Assembly (NCBI GenBank): GCA_900547095.1 | Contig: URFG01000002.1 | Span: forward strand, 62,001-126,000 | Source: an uncultured Oscillospiraceae bacterium | Lineage (GTDB): Bacteria; Bacillota; Clostridia; Oscillospirales; Acutalibacteraceae | Reading direction: 5' to 3' | DNA: 64,000 nucleotides | Shown: positions 1 through 8,385 of the stretch, piece after piece | How positions within the stretch are numbered: position 1 is the first letter of the stretch | Layout: each line of letters starts with the position of its first letter | Made by a program: the position numbers and the translations under genes | Notes under the pieces: generated by a model | The model's database searches: none | Told to the model about the DNA's origin: nothing | Seen by the model: the letters and a program-made list of their open reading frames with translations, nothing else

Positions 1-1
1 A

Positions 2-1927
2 GAGCCCGGTAACTATTATTTGAAAAACGACATTGTTCTAAAGGATTCAGATCATCATGCCTATCTTTACAACGGCGTGAACATCTGCATGAACGGTCAC
101 GATATTTATGCAACCTTTGGCGGCCGCGAGGTATTGTCTACGATTGGCAACTGGATAAAGAAGGACGGGGACAACAACTATAAGCTTTATCCGTGGGATC
201 AGGAAGGTGTAGTGACTAACTGCAACACAGGCGGCGGCATTATCAGGCACAAGGGTGTAACGGTGGAAAATGCGGGTCGCGGCGTTCAGGTGGACGCTGA
301 GGCAAATGTAAGCTTTTATAACATCCGGGTTACCGAAAACAAGACCAAGGATCAAAACTTCGGCGGCGGCGGTATCTATGTTTCGAAGGGCAAGGTAAGC
401 CTTTATAACTGCAAAATTACCAAGAACTCTGCTTATCATTACGGCGGCGGTATCTCCGGTGCACAAAGCGCTACCATTAACATTTACAATTCAGAAATCA
501 GCGAGAATACGGCCGATAGCTTTGGCGGCGGTATTGAGCTTGGAAACAACAGTAAACTGAGAATTGAAAACACCGAAATCAGGAGCAATACATCGACCTA
601 TAACGGCGGCGGTATCAGTGTTGTGGCAAATAATTGCGATGTTTCTTTAAAGAACACAACGATGCTCGGCAACTTTGCACAATACTACGGCGGCGGTATT
701 TACTCCTCTTCACCGGTGAAACTGTCCGGTAACACCTATGTTGCGGGCAACCATTCCGGCCATCAGGACTCAAGCAAACGTTATACAGATAATATTTACA
801 TCAACACTTACGCTCCTGCAATTCAACTGACAGGACCGCTTACAGGCCAATATATGAGCGGTATTACTTCTGTAAAGGTGCCGCGCGTGGTGGTCACCAG
901 CAATTACTACACGATCACCGAAGACGATCTGAATAACTTCAGAAGCGATGTGAATAATTACGAACTGGTGCTCAAGGACAATGAGATCACCATGAAAACC
1001 AAGTTGAAGAATCTCACGGCTTCGGATATTTCCGTAACCATGCCTTCCGATCTTTCTTACGACGGCAACGCAAAGACCGTTACGGTTGCGGCGAACAACG
1101 GTGTGGACTGCGGTTCCCTCTATGTGGAATATTACAATTACAAGGGCGAGCTTTTGGACGGCTCTCCGCGTGATGCCGGCGATTACACCTTTAAGGTGAA
1201 GGCAAATGCAAACAGCGTTTATAACGGAGCGGAGCTTTCTTCTCCCGACTGGAAGTTTACCATTAAAAAATGTAACTTAGCTGCTTATCAATTAACCTTC
1301 GGCAAGATCGATGACTGCATTTTCAATGTAAACGGTGCAACACCGGATCTTTCTCTCACCGTTAAAGCCACCGGTGAAAAGCTTATAAAGGATAAGGATT
1401 ACACACTCAGCTATGAAAACAACAAAAAAGATGGCTATGCAACCGTCAGGTATCAGCTGATCGGAAACTATGCAGGCACCGGCAGGACTTCTTTCTACAT
1501 TCGTTACGGCAGTGTGACAGACGATATGTATTCCGCCTCTTTGAAGAGTAAGGGCGGCTACTACAATGACGATGTTACGCTGTATGCAGCAGAGGGCTAT
1601 GAGATTGGCGCAGACGATCATACTTTCTCGAACAGCGTTACATTTACAGAGGAAATCGCCGCCTACCGCGGTTATTTCTACGTGAAAGCCGCAAACGGCG
1701 ACGTCTATCGGGGCAGCTGCGGCATTGATAAGACAAGGCCCAATGTTACGATTTCCTTTAAGCAGAACGTGTTCAAAACCTTCCTTAATAAGATCAGCTT
1801 CGGACTGTTTTATAAAAATGAGCAAGTGGATGTAAAGATCTCTGCTACAGATTCAATCAGCGGTACAGACAGCTACTATTATCAGCTTGTAAAGACGCAG
1901 GATGAATACGACGAAAACGGCACCTAA
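2..1927 (+). pseudogene. Surface beta-helix protein, N-terminal fragment (5' end outside window, cut by in-frame stop)
   Basis: The frame is open to the window edge, so the TTG at 20 is not a real start and the gene begins upstream. The first ~250 residues carry short repeats with Gly-Gly-Gly-Ile cores (YGGGI, FGGGIEL, NGGGISV) spaced by about 20-30 residues, the pattern of a right-handed parallel beta-helix of adhesins and carbohydrate-active surface proteins. Residues ~330-500 look like Ig/MBG-type beta domains. The frame stops at TAA 1925-1927 but continues without a shift at 1928, so this and the next entry look like one protein split by a nonsense codon. Base composition is clearly richer in GC (many ggc ggc ggt codons) than in the 3' half. 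Function as a wall-attached adhesin or glycan binder is inference. Confidence 0.7.
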
Positions 1928-4000
1928 ACGCGCGGCGATAAGCTGTATCTGCGTGACAGAATGACCTTTATCGTGTATGCCAAGGTTGTGGATAAGGCAG
2001 GCAATGTCACCATTATCAATTCCGACGGTGCAGCAATCTACGACGACAGCAATTTTAAAAAGAGGACTGCTTCCTTTGATAAAAATGTGGAAGCTGCGGC
2101 TGACACCGAGCTTACCGTTTCTTTCAAAGGCAATACGTTTAAATTTGTGAAAAACGGCGAAGAATTACTGACCTTCGGCACTGATTACACTGTGTCTGAC
2201 ACAGGCATTATCTTCAAAAAGGAATATTTGAACAAATTCGAGGCCGGCAACACTCAGACCTTTACCGTTGCGTTCAATCCGCAGGGCATTGATACTGACA
2301 AAGTTTCCATAGAGGATACCTGTGAGATCTATATTAAGGACACCACTCATCAGCATGTTGCAGTTCATCATAACAGGATAGAGGCTACCTGCCTTAAAGA
2401 CGGTAATATCGAATATTATACCTGCACCGGCTGCGATAATAAATTCACCGATGAAAAGTGCAAAAATAAAGTAACGGATATTGTAATTCCGAAAATAGAT
2501 CATAAAAATGCGGTAAAGACCGAGGCAAAACCCGAAACATGCACAGAGATCGGAAACTTGGCTTATTGGTACTGCCCGGATTGCAAAAAATATTTTGCGG
2601 ATAACAATAATTCACTTGATAAGAACTCATCTAAAAATACAAACAGCGGATTTATCAAAAAGGCCTTAAATCATAAATTCACTGTAAAGTCTGACGATAT
2701 TAAATATCTTTATAAAGCGGCAACCTGTACCGATGAAGCGGTATATTGCTATAAATGCGAAAGATGTGACGCTTGCGATAGATCGCTTACTTATAAGCAC
2801 GGCAATCCATTAGGCCATAAGTTTGTAAACTATGTTTATGATAATAACGCGACTTATTTTGAAGACGGCACAAAAACCGCAAAATGCGAACATTCATGCT
2901 GTACTAAAACTGATACTTTAGAATGTATAGGCACCAAGCTCGAAGATTCAACCGTTCCGACAGCCGAGATCACTGTTAAGGAAAACAAGTTCAAGAGTAT
3001 TGTAAATAAAATAACATTCGGTCTGTTCCTTAAAAATACCGATAAGGTAACAGTTTCTGCAAGCGACGGCGAAAGCGGTTTAAAGTCAGTTGGTTTCGTT
3101 ATTTCCGATAAAGCTATTACAGATTTTTCGAATGTTGAATGGAACGAATATAATAAACCGTTCTCAATCAATCCTGACGGTAAGTATATCGTTTATGTAA
3201 AAGCCGAAGATAAGGTCGGCAACAGCAAAATAATAGGAACCGACGGTCTTGTAATAGACAGCACAGCACCGCAGATAGGCGCTGTTAATAATAAAACTTA
3301 CTGCAGTGAAATTGAGATAACCGTTAAAGACGATAATCTTGATAAAGTTTACTTAAACAATACTTTAGTTGATCTAACAGACTCAAAGATCACCGTTAAA
3401 CCCGAAAGCTTTAAGCAGAATATCAAAGCTTTCGATCTCTCGGGAAATGAAATCTCTGTTGATTTTACTGTAAACGACGGTCACGAATTTGACGGCGGAA
3501 AGGTCACCACAGCTGCGACGGCGGCAAAAGAGGGAATAAAAACCTTTACCTGTATCCATTGCGGTGAAACAAAGACAGAGAAGATCGAAAAGACTAATCC
3601 TGTTATTATTGACGGAAAAGATCAGAAATTCGTAAGAGCCGATAAAAAAACTCTTTCATTCAGATCCGATGCCGCACTTGCTGACTTCTTAAATGTAACC
3701 GTAGACGGTGAGATAATCGATCCTAAATACTATACCACTGCGGAGGGAAGCACCATTATAAACTTAACGCAGGAGTATTTAAGCACACTTTCTGACGGCG
3801 TTCACACTCTCGGTATAGTATCCTTATCGGGAACAGCCGAAACAACATTTACTATTTCGGCAGTTTCTGAAATTCCGGGCGAACTTTCTCCGAAAACAGG
3901 CGAAAATACAGATTACTCATTAGCAATTATTTTGCTTGTTTCAGCAGTACTTTTAATCGGCGGAACAACCGTTTACGCGAGAAAAAAGAAATCTGAATAA
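1928..4000 (+). pseudogene. Surface protein, C-terminal fragment with sortase signal (continues the preceding frame)
   Basis: This is the same reading frame as the upstream fragment, resuming one codon after the TAA. The first ATG (1961) has no Shine-Dalgarno sequence, so independent translation is unlikely. Visible parts: Ig-like segments beginning near FIVYAKVVDKAGNVT and repeated near YIVYVKAEDKVGNSK; two or three Cys-pair repeats (CTGCDNKF, CPDCKKYF, CYKCERCDAC) typical of clostridial surface proteins; and a C-terminal sorting signal consisting of SPKTGE, a hydrophobic segment (about 20 residues) and the charged tail RKKKSE. The signal is a variant of LPXTG and implies covalent attachment to peptidoglycan if the protein is made. 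Readthrough, sequencing error or recent decay are all possible. Confidence 0.7.
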
Positions 4001-4009
4001 TTAAAAACA

Positions 4010-4047
4010 CAGCTCCCGTTTTAATACATCGGGAGCTGCGTTTTTTT
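4010..4047 (+). terminator. Rho-independent terminator of the surface protein gene
   Basis: A perfect 9-bp stem (cagctcccg 4010-4018 with cgggagctg 4030-4038) is followed by cg and seven T. It lies 10 bases after the stop codon. Confidence 0.9.
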
Positions 4048-4092
4048 ATTTAAAAGAAATTGTAGAAAGAGTGAAAAGGTAATAAGTTCTGC

Positions 4093-4440
4093 TTATAATT
4101 TGTTTTTCTTTGCTGTATTGATAGAAGAAATCAAAATTTTTTTAATTTCTGTGCATTTATTGAGCAGTGTTTTTTCCTTGTAATATCCGCTTTCTATAAG
4201 CAACTCTATCCAATATTCGCTTTCCGAACATTCTTTGAGAGCAATTTGAAGTTTAGCGATAAAATCGGCTTTACCGTGGGCATAGAAGGCTTCTCTGATA
4301 TTAGCGCCTATACTTGTTCCGGAACGCAAAAACTGATTAATAAGCGCACTTTCACATTTTACCGCTCTTAATTCTTTACAAACTCGTATAACATCAAGCG
4401 CAAATGCTTTAGATTTTATCATTAAAGGACTTTCGGTCAT
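4093..4440 (-). CDS. Four-helix bundle protein (S23/Avd-like family)
   Basis: 115 aa, all-helical. The central segment LINQFLRSGTSIGANIREA and the later ALKECSESEYWIELL are hallmarks of the small four-helix-bundle family that includes the proteins encoded in 23S rRNA intervening sequences and the Avd accessory factor of diversity-generating retroelements. No reverse transcriptase or variable repeat lies nearby, so a retroelement role is not supported. The start has GAGGTG a few bases upstream. The gene stands alone, pointing left towards the surface-protein terminator, and is bracketed by imperfect inverted repeats (about 4069-4092 and 4501-4538) made of gtgaaaa/aataag units. That fits the habit of this family of travelling as small repeat-flanked units. 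The cellular role is unknown; members bind nucleic acid or partner proteins. Confidence 0.85.
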   Translation of the reverse strand: MTESPLMIKSKAFALDVIRVCKELRAVKCESALINQFLRSGTSIGANIREAFYAHGKADFIAKLQIALKECSESEYWIELLIESGYYKEKTLLNKCTEIKKILISSINTAKKNKL

Positions 4441-4478
4441 AACAAACGCACCTCATATGCATTATACTTTTAATTAAT

Positions 4479-4501
4479 AAAAAAGCAAGGCAAAGCCTTG
4501 C
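4479..4501 (-). terminator. Terminator downstream of the recombinase gene
   Basis: Read on the minus strand, gcaaggc (4495-4501) pairs with gccttgc (4485-4491) across a 3-base loop and is followed by six T. It lies about 90 bp beyond the recombinase stop and would end leftward transcription before the four-helix-bundle gene. Confidence 0.75.
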
Positions 4502-4538
4502 AGAAAACTTTTTCACTTTTCACTATTACTTATTACTT

Positions 4539-4627
4539 CCAAAGTCCCAAAGTCGTTTTTTAGTGAAGAGTGAATAGTGAATAGGTAAAAGTTAAAGTCC
4601 CAAAGACTTACGACTTTGGGACTTTGG
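4539..4627. repeat. 18-bp inverted repeat overlapping the recombinase 3' end (possible displaced tRNA-Leu terminator)
   Basis: ccaaagtcccaaagtcgt (4539-4556) and its exact inverse (4610-4627) are separated by 53 bases. A third, shorter copy (aaagtcccaaag, 4594-4605) forms a tighter hairpin with 4614-4625 on the minus strand: a perfect 12-bp stem with an 8-base loop, followed by aactttt. The right arm runs directly into ctttggtgc, which also occurs at the 3' end of tRNA-Leu (9493-9501). See the finding on the insertion site. Confidence 0.7.
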
Positions 4628-6109
4628 TGCACCTAAGCAATTAAAATTCGAACCGCTTTTACTGTTTGCAGTCTTAACATCATTAAAAGAAATAGTGCGT
4701 GTGCCGTCTTTGAAGTTAAAAGTAAGCAGTAGTTTATCGTCATGAACAAATACAGCATTGACAAAGGTATCAATTAGCATTTGCCGATGTTCCACTTTGT
4801 TCACATCTAATTTACGGAAGCGGTGCAACCAAAATGTCATAAAATCTTCGGAGATTTTAGGTTTTTCTATTTTTTCTTCCGCTATGCGAACAAGCAAATC
4901 TTCTTTGATTTCTTCAAGCTGTGCTAATTTATCTTGCAAACTTTTAGAGACCATACCACCCATTATGGCATTTACAATATTATCAATGGCAGTTTCCGTT
5001 TGTTGCAGTTGCTTTTCGTAAATAGGTAGGTCGGTATTTGCCTCGTCTTGTAAACGCATTAACATAGAAACGATTGCTTGTATCATATTATCATCCATAA
5101 GCATTGACATGGTTTCTTTGATTACCAAGTCTTCGATCCATTCCTTTTTAACCGCTTTTTTCTTGCAATCGTTTAATTTTTTCTTTGCGGCATGGCATTT
5201 GTAATATCTATGAACTGTACCATTGCGACTTGTACCGCTTTCGCCGTTCATAGAAGTGCCACAATGACCGCAAAATATCTTAGTAGTCAGCAGATAGTTT
5301 TCATCCGCCTTGTTTCGTGCGGGTGCTTTTTTATTTTTTTCCAACTTCTCTTGAACTCGGTCGAACAGCTCTATAGGTATAATAGCAGGTATGCCGTTAG
5401 GTATCACAATATTGCGAAATGAATACTCGCCAATATAACGGCGATTGCTTAACATATGCTGAACTGCCGCCCAAGAAATAGGCTTGCCCTTTGTATTGGT
5501 GATATTTTTTCTCTTTAAGTAATCTCTTATTTCGGTGATTGTACTACCTTCATCATATTTCTTAAAAACCTCTAACACATAGGGAGCCGTCATAGTGTTT
5601 ATTTGTAGGTGTTGTTCTTCATCAACTAAATAACCTATCGGAAGTGTGCCGCCGTTCCAAAGGCATTTTTCAGCGTTGACTTCTAAACCTCGAATAACCT
5701 TTCTTTTTAGGTCTTTGGAATAATACTCTGCCATACCTTCTAAAAGTGATTCCATTATTACACTTTCGTCACCCTCACCGATATTTTCGGTGGCAGATAT
5801 TACTCTTACAGAGTTTTTCTTAAGCTTTGCCTTATAATTAGCACTATCATAGCGATCACGGGCAAAACGATCAAATTTCCATACAATTACTAAATCAAAT
5901 TGCCGTGTTTTGCTCTCTTCAATCATTTTCTGAAATTGGGGGCGTTTGTCCGTTGTACCAGTAATAGCACGATCTATATACTGACCGACAATTTTATAAT
6001 CATTCCGTTTAGCATAGGCAGTACATTCCTTAATTTGTCCCTCGATAGATTCTTCTCGCTGACTGCTTGAGGAATATCTGGCGTAAATAACCGCTTTTAT
6101 AGTTCCCAT
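4592..6109 (-). CDS. Large serine recombinase (site-specific integrase of the mobilizable element)
   Basis: 505 aa. The N-terminal resolvase/invertase catalytic domain (~1-150) has YARYSSSSQ with the nucleophile at about Ser13, and WKFDRFARDR with the conserved arginines. A recombinase domain (~160-270) follows, then a zinc ribbon (CGHCG...YYKC...DC, ~280-320), a coiled-coil segment (~345-400) and a C-terminal tail. This is the architecture of integrases that insert and excise DNA using an att core dinucleotide and no host cofactors. It starts at ATG 6109 with aaggggattttt upstream. The last 13 codons (GAPKSQSRKSLGL) coincide with the inverted repeat and with sequence like the tRNA-Leu 3' end, so the C-terminus was probably acquired from the target on integration. 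It forms the left end of the element. Confidence 0.95.
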   Translation of the reverse strand: MGTIKAVIYARYSSSSQREESIEGQIKECTAYAKRNDYKIVGQYIDRAITGTTDKRPQFQKMIEESKTRQFDLVIVWKFDRFARDRYDSANYKAKLKKNSVRVISATENIGEGDESVIMESLLEGMAEYYSKDLKRKVIRGLEVNAEKCLWNGGTLPIGYLVDEEQHLQINTMTAPYVLEVFKKYDEGSTITEIRDYLKRKNITNTKGKPISWAAVQHMLSNRRYIGEYSFRNIVIPNGIPAIIPIELFDRVQEKLEKNKKAPARNKADENYLLTTKIFCGHCGTSMNGESGTSRNGTVHRYYKCHAAKKKLNDCKKKAVKKEWIEDLVIKETMSMLMDDNMIQAIVSMLMRLQDEANTDLPIYEKQLQQTETAIDNIVNAIMGGMVSKSLQDKLAQLEEIKEDLLVRIAEEKIEKPKISEDFMTFWLHRFRKLDVNKVEHRQMLIDTFVNAVFVHDDKLLLTFNFKDGTRTISFNDVKTANSKSGSNFNCLGAPKSQSRKSLGL

Positions 6110-6117
6110 ATAAAAAT

Positions 6118-6155
6118 CCCCTTATGATACATTATTTTAAATATACCACAAGGGG
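6118..6155. promoter_or_regulatory. Imperfect palindrome over the recombinase -10 and RBS (candidate operator)
   Basis: ccccttatgata (6118-6129) and taccacaagggg (6144-6155) are inverted copies matching at 10 of 12 positions. One arm contains the gene's AAGGGG Shine-Dalgarno sequence and the other borders its -10 box. This suggests autorepression or translational masking, but no binding protein is identified. Confidence 0.4.
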
Positions 6156-6168
6156 AAACTTTAGTCAA
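6140..6168 (-). promoter_or_regulatory. SigmaA-type promoter of the recombinase gene
   Basis: On the minus strand TTGACT (6163-6168), a 17-bp spacer and TATATT (6140-6145) lie just upstream of the ATG at 6109. Confidence 0.7.
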
Positions 6169-6181
6169 CGGATATGCTTGT

Positions 6182-7072
6182 TTACCATTTGGTTGGAGTG
6201 TTATCAACATATCTCCAACAACCTTCTTTTGGGGTTTCACTATAGAATAATATATTTCCCTCAAAGCTTGCATTCCACTGTATAGAAAAACCATCTACTA
6301 TTTCTGTTGTCGTTATTTTGTTGAAATCACTTTCGGTTAATTCGTAATATACATTAGCAGAAGTTCCTCCGAATACACCTGCCCCTAATTCTTTAACCGT
6401 TTTCGGAATTACAATAACAGGACAACTCCTTGCCCCAAAAAAAGCACGATAACCTATTTTCACAACAGAGGAAGGAATTGAAATAGTATTAAAGTTAGAA
6501 TTATAAAATGCATATCTACTTATACTAGTAATTCCTTCGCTGATTTCTATGTTTTTAATCATTGAATTATATCGAGACCAAGGCATTGATTTACCTTTGT
6601 TTAAAGGATTAGAAAATTGATATGCTTGATAATATTCTTGCATATCGCCAGTTCCCGAAATTACAAGCGTAAAGTCTTCGTAAAAAGTCCAAGTTGCGTT
6701 TTCGCCAAAAGAACCGCTATCTATTATTTTGCTATTAACATTGACTTTACAAGTATATTCAGTTCCAGAAGGGGTTGTTGCGATAATGTTACAAGAACCT
6801 TTATTTTTACCTATAACTTCGCCGTCAAAATATTTCGCAACATTTTCGTCCGAAGATTTCCAAACAATCTTATCTTCAATATCAGCAGGAGTGGTTTTAA
6901 TCAAAAGTGGTTTTGTTTCGCCTACGCTCAGATTTAGTTCTGTGTCAGAGAACTCTATTTTTTCAGGATTATTATCTTTTTTGTTATTGGGTGTAGTATT
7001 AGTTTTATTGCCACAAGCAGATAGTGAAACTATAAGAATTAAAATTAAAAATATTGATAAAAGTTTTTTCAA
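6182..7072 (-). CDS. Lipoprotein with Ig-like (BIG2) domain and BspA-type leucine-rich repeats
   Basis: 296 aa. A lipoprotein signal peptide ends in LSAC with the lipidated cysteine at position 20, followed by an Asn/Thr/Lys-rich linker. Residues ~40-115 form a bacterial Ig-like group 2 domain (SVGETKPLLIKTTPAD, WKSSDENVA). Residues ~150-250 carry LRR_5/BspA-like repeats (ITSISRYAFYNSNFNTISIP, VVKIGYRAFFG, VKELGAGVFGG). It should be anchored on the outer face of the membrane. BspA repeats occur in adhesins and binding proteins of host-associated bacteria. It lies inside the mobilizable element between recombinase and oriT, so it is best read as cargo. No partner or enzyme motif is visible. 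Confidence 0.85.
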   Translation of the reverse strand: MKKLLSIFLILILIVSLSACGNKTNTTPNNKKDNNPEKIEFSDTELNLSVGETKPLLIKTTPADIEDKIVWKSSDENVAKYFDGEVIGKNKGSCNIIATTPSGTEYTCKVNVNSKIIDSGSFGENATWTFYEDFTLVISGTGDMQEYYQAYQFSNPLNKGKSMPWSRYNSMIKNIEISEGITSISRYAFYNSNFNTISIPSSVVKIGYRAFFGARSCPVIVIPKTVKELGAGVFGGTSANVYYELTESDFNKITTTEIVDGFSIQWNASFEGNILFYSETPKEGCWRYVDNTPTKW

Positions 7073-7389
7073 TTAAAGCATCTCCTTAAACTTAGTAAAT
7101 ATATACGTTCACTAGAATTATATCATAAAAATTTTCTAAAGTAAAGATGCTTCTATGTGTGGTCTATATTATTTTTGATAAAAATAATACTGGGGGTGCA
7201 GGGGTATGCCCTTGCCACAACAAACAAAGCAAAGCTTTGTCTAGTGTGTTAGACTTTGCTTGCAAGTGTCAACGAAACCAATAAGCAACGACATGTCAAC
7301 TCTCGAGCAGTTGAATTATCGGTTGAGTGGCAAAACACGGAAAGCGAAAGTCTGACACACGCCCCCATTGCTTAAACAAGGAGATTCCT
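7073..7389. other. 317-bp intergenic region carrying oriT
   Basis: It separates the divergent lipoprotein and relaxase genes. Apart from the oriT, a direct repeat of caaagcaaagctttg-like units and the relaxase ribosome site, nothing else is recognisable. An upstream extension of the relaxase frame (from 7327) has no ribosome site. Confidence 0.6.
7221..7275 (+). other. oriT: Origin of transfer (oriT) of MobV/pMV158 type
   Basis: The string ctagtgtgttagacttt (7241-7257) closely matches the MobV nick region known from pMV158 (TAGTGTG/TTA...), which puts the nick between G7248 and T7249. Inverted repeats precede and span it: acaaagc (7224-7230) with gctttgt (7234-7240), and aagcaaag with ctttgctt around tcta/taga. 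It is immediately upstream of the relaxase gene, as expected for this family. The match to the family is established knowledge; nicking here is inference. Confidence 0.75.
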
Positions 7390-8364
7390 ATGGCATACTG
7401 TATAATGAGAGTCGAAAAGCGCAAACGTTCAGCACTTTATGGTTTGCAGATTGAAGCAAATCGAACTTCCGAAGATTTTAAGAAAGGCAGAGATTTTGCC
7501 GCTTCGGACATAAATTGGGATTTTACCGATTTTAACATTTTTTTGGTAAAAGCAGATAATTGGGGCAAAGTCGTAACAAAGGCACTTGAAGAAGCGAAAG
7601 TCCAAGAAAGGAAAAACAGCGTTGTTGTCCTTGAGGGCTTCTATGGTGCTTCGCCCGAATGGTTTGCCGACAAGAGTTTGGACGAGATTGTGTCATACTT
7701 CAAGGATTGCCTTGCATACCACGAGAAAACATACGGCAAGGTTATGAATGCGGTTATTCATTTCGATGAAAAAGTTCCCCATTTAGCTTGTATTTCACCC
7801 GCTGTTATACACGGTGAGGACGGACAAAATCGTCTATCTGCACGTGATATTATGGGCGGTCGTGCCGACTACCGCCGCCGACAAGACGAATTTTACGAGC
7901 AAGTTGGCAAGCCGCGAGGCATGGAACGAGGCGAAACACAAGACCCCGAACATATCCGTGAACATTTATCGGTACAAGAATATAAGAAAAATACTAATCA
8001 ATTAGAGTTGGATAGCCTCACACAACAAGCGGAAGTTTTACGTAAAGAGTGCAAGAAACTCACCTTTAAAAATCAAAAACTACAAGAAATGAACAATATT
8101 CTTGTCGAACAAGTTGAACAGCCTTTCATACAGTATTGTATGTTTGAGTTTATCAAAAAAGCCAAAGTTCGCGGTGAAAACGGCGAGGTCAAGCACATTA
8201 TAGATGGCTTTAATAGTTATATGGGCAGAAACTTTGAACAGTTGCGTGCTTCTTGGGAAGCGCAGTTTGAAGCACAAGAACTTGGCGTTTTTGAGCAAGA
8301 GAACTATCCTTTGGAAAGAGAAATTGAATATGATTATGATCTTGATGACATAGAAAGAGGGTAA
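7390..8364 (+). CDS. mobV: MobV/Pre family relaxase (mobilization protein)
   Basis: 324 aa from the ATG at 7390, chosen because AAGGAG lies 7 bases upstream; the frame is open further left without a ribosome site. The Mob_Pre domain fills residues ~1-200, including the metal-binding motif HFDEKVPH (H124, D126, E127, H131). In the commoner form this motif ends H-x-H, while here the last position is Cys or Ala (HLAC). Residues ~205-250 form a predicted coiled coil (LELDSLTQQAEVLRKECKKL). The enzyme would nick oriT and lead the strand into a recipient using the conjugation machinery of another element, since no type IV secretion genes are present. It is followed at once by a terminator hairpin. 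Confidence 0.93.
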   Translation: MAYCIMRVEKRKRSALYGLQIEANRTSEDFKKGRDFAASDINWDFTDFNIFLVKADNWGKVVTKALEEAKVQERKNSVVVLEGFYGASPEWFADKSLDEIVSYFKDCLAYHEKTYGKVMNAVIHFDEKVPHLACISPAVIHGEDGQNRLSARDIMGGRADYRRRQDEFYEQVGKPRGMERGETQDPEHIREHLSVQEYKKNTNQLELDSLTQQAEVLRKECKKLTFKNQKLQEMNNILVEQVEQPFIQYCMFEFIKKAKVRGENGEVKHIIDGFNSYMGRNFEQLRASWEAQFEAQELGVFEQENYPLEREIEYDYDLDDIERG

Positions 8365-8385
8365 GGTTTTGAGCCTTACCCTTTT
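8359..8385 (+). terminator. Hairpin overlapping the relaxase stop codon
   Basis: gggtaagg (8359-8366) pairs perfectly with ccttaccc (8374-8381) across a 7-base loop, followed by tttt. The stem begins inside the last codons of the relaxase gene. Confidence 0.7.

Noticed and set aside
47..466. Long reverse frame opposite the beta-helix repeats (also 1292-1825, 2165-2503)
   Set aside because: No ribosome site, and the composition follows from Gly/Asn-rich codons on the other strand; the forward frame has clear protein domains.
4093..4440. Diversity-generating retroelement (from the Avd-like four-helix bundle)
   Set aside because: No reverse transcriptase, template repeat or variable repeat in the window.
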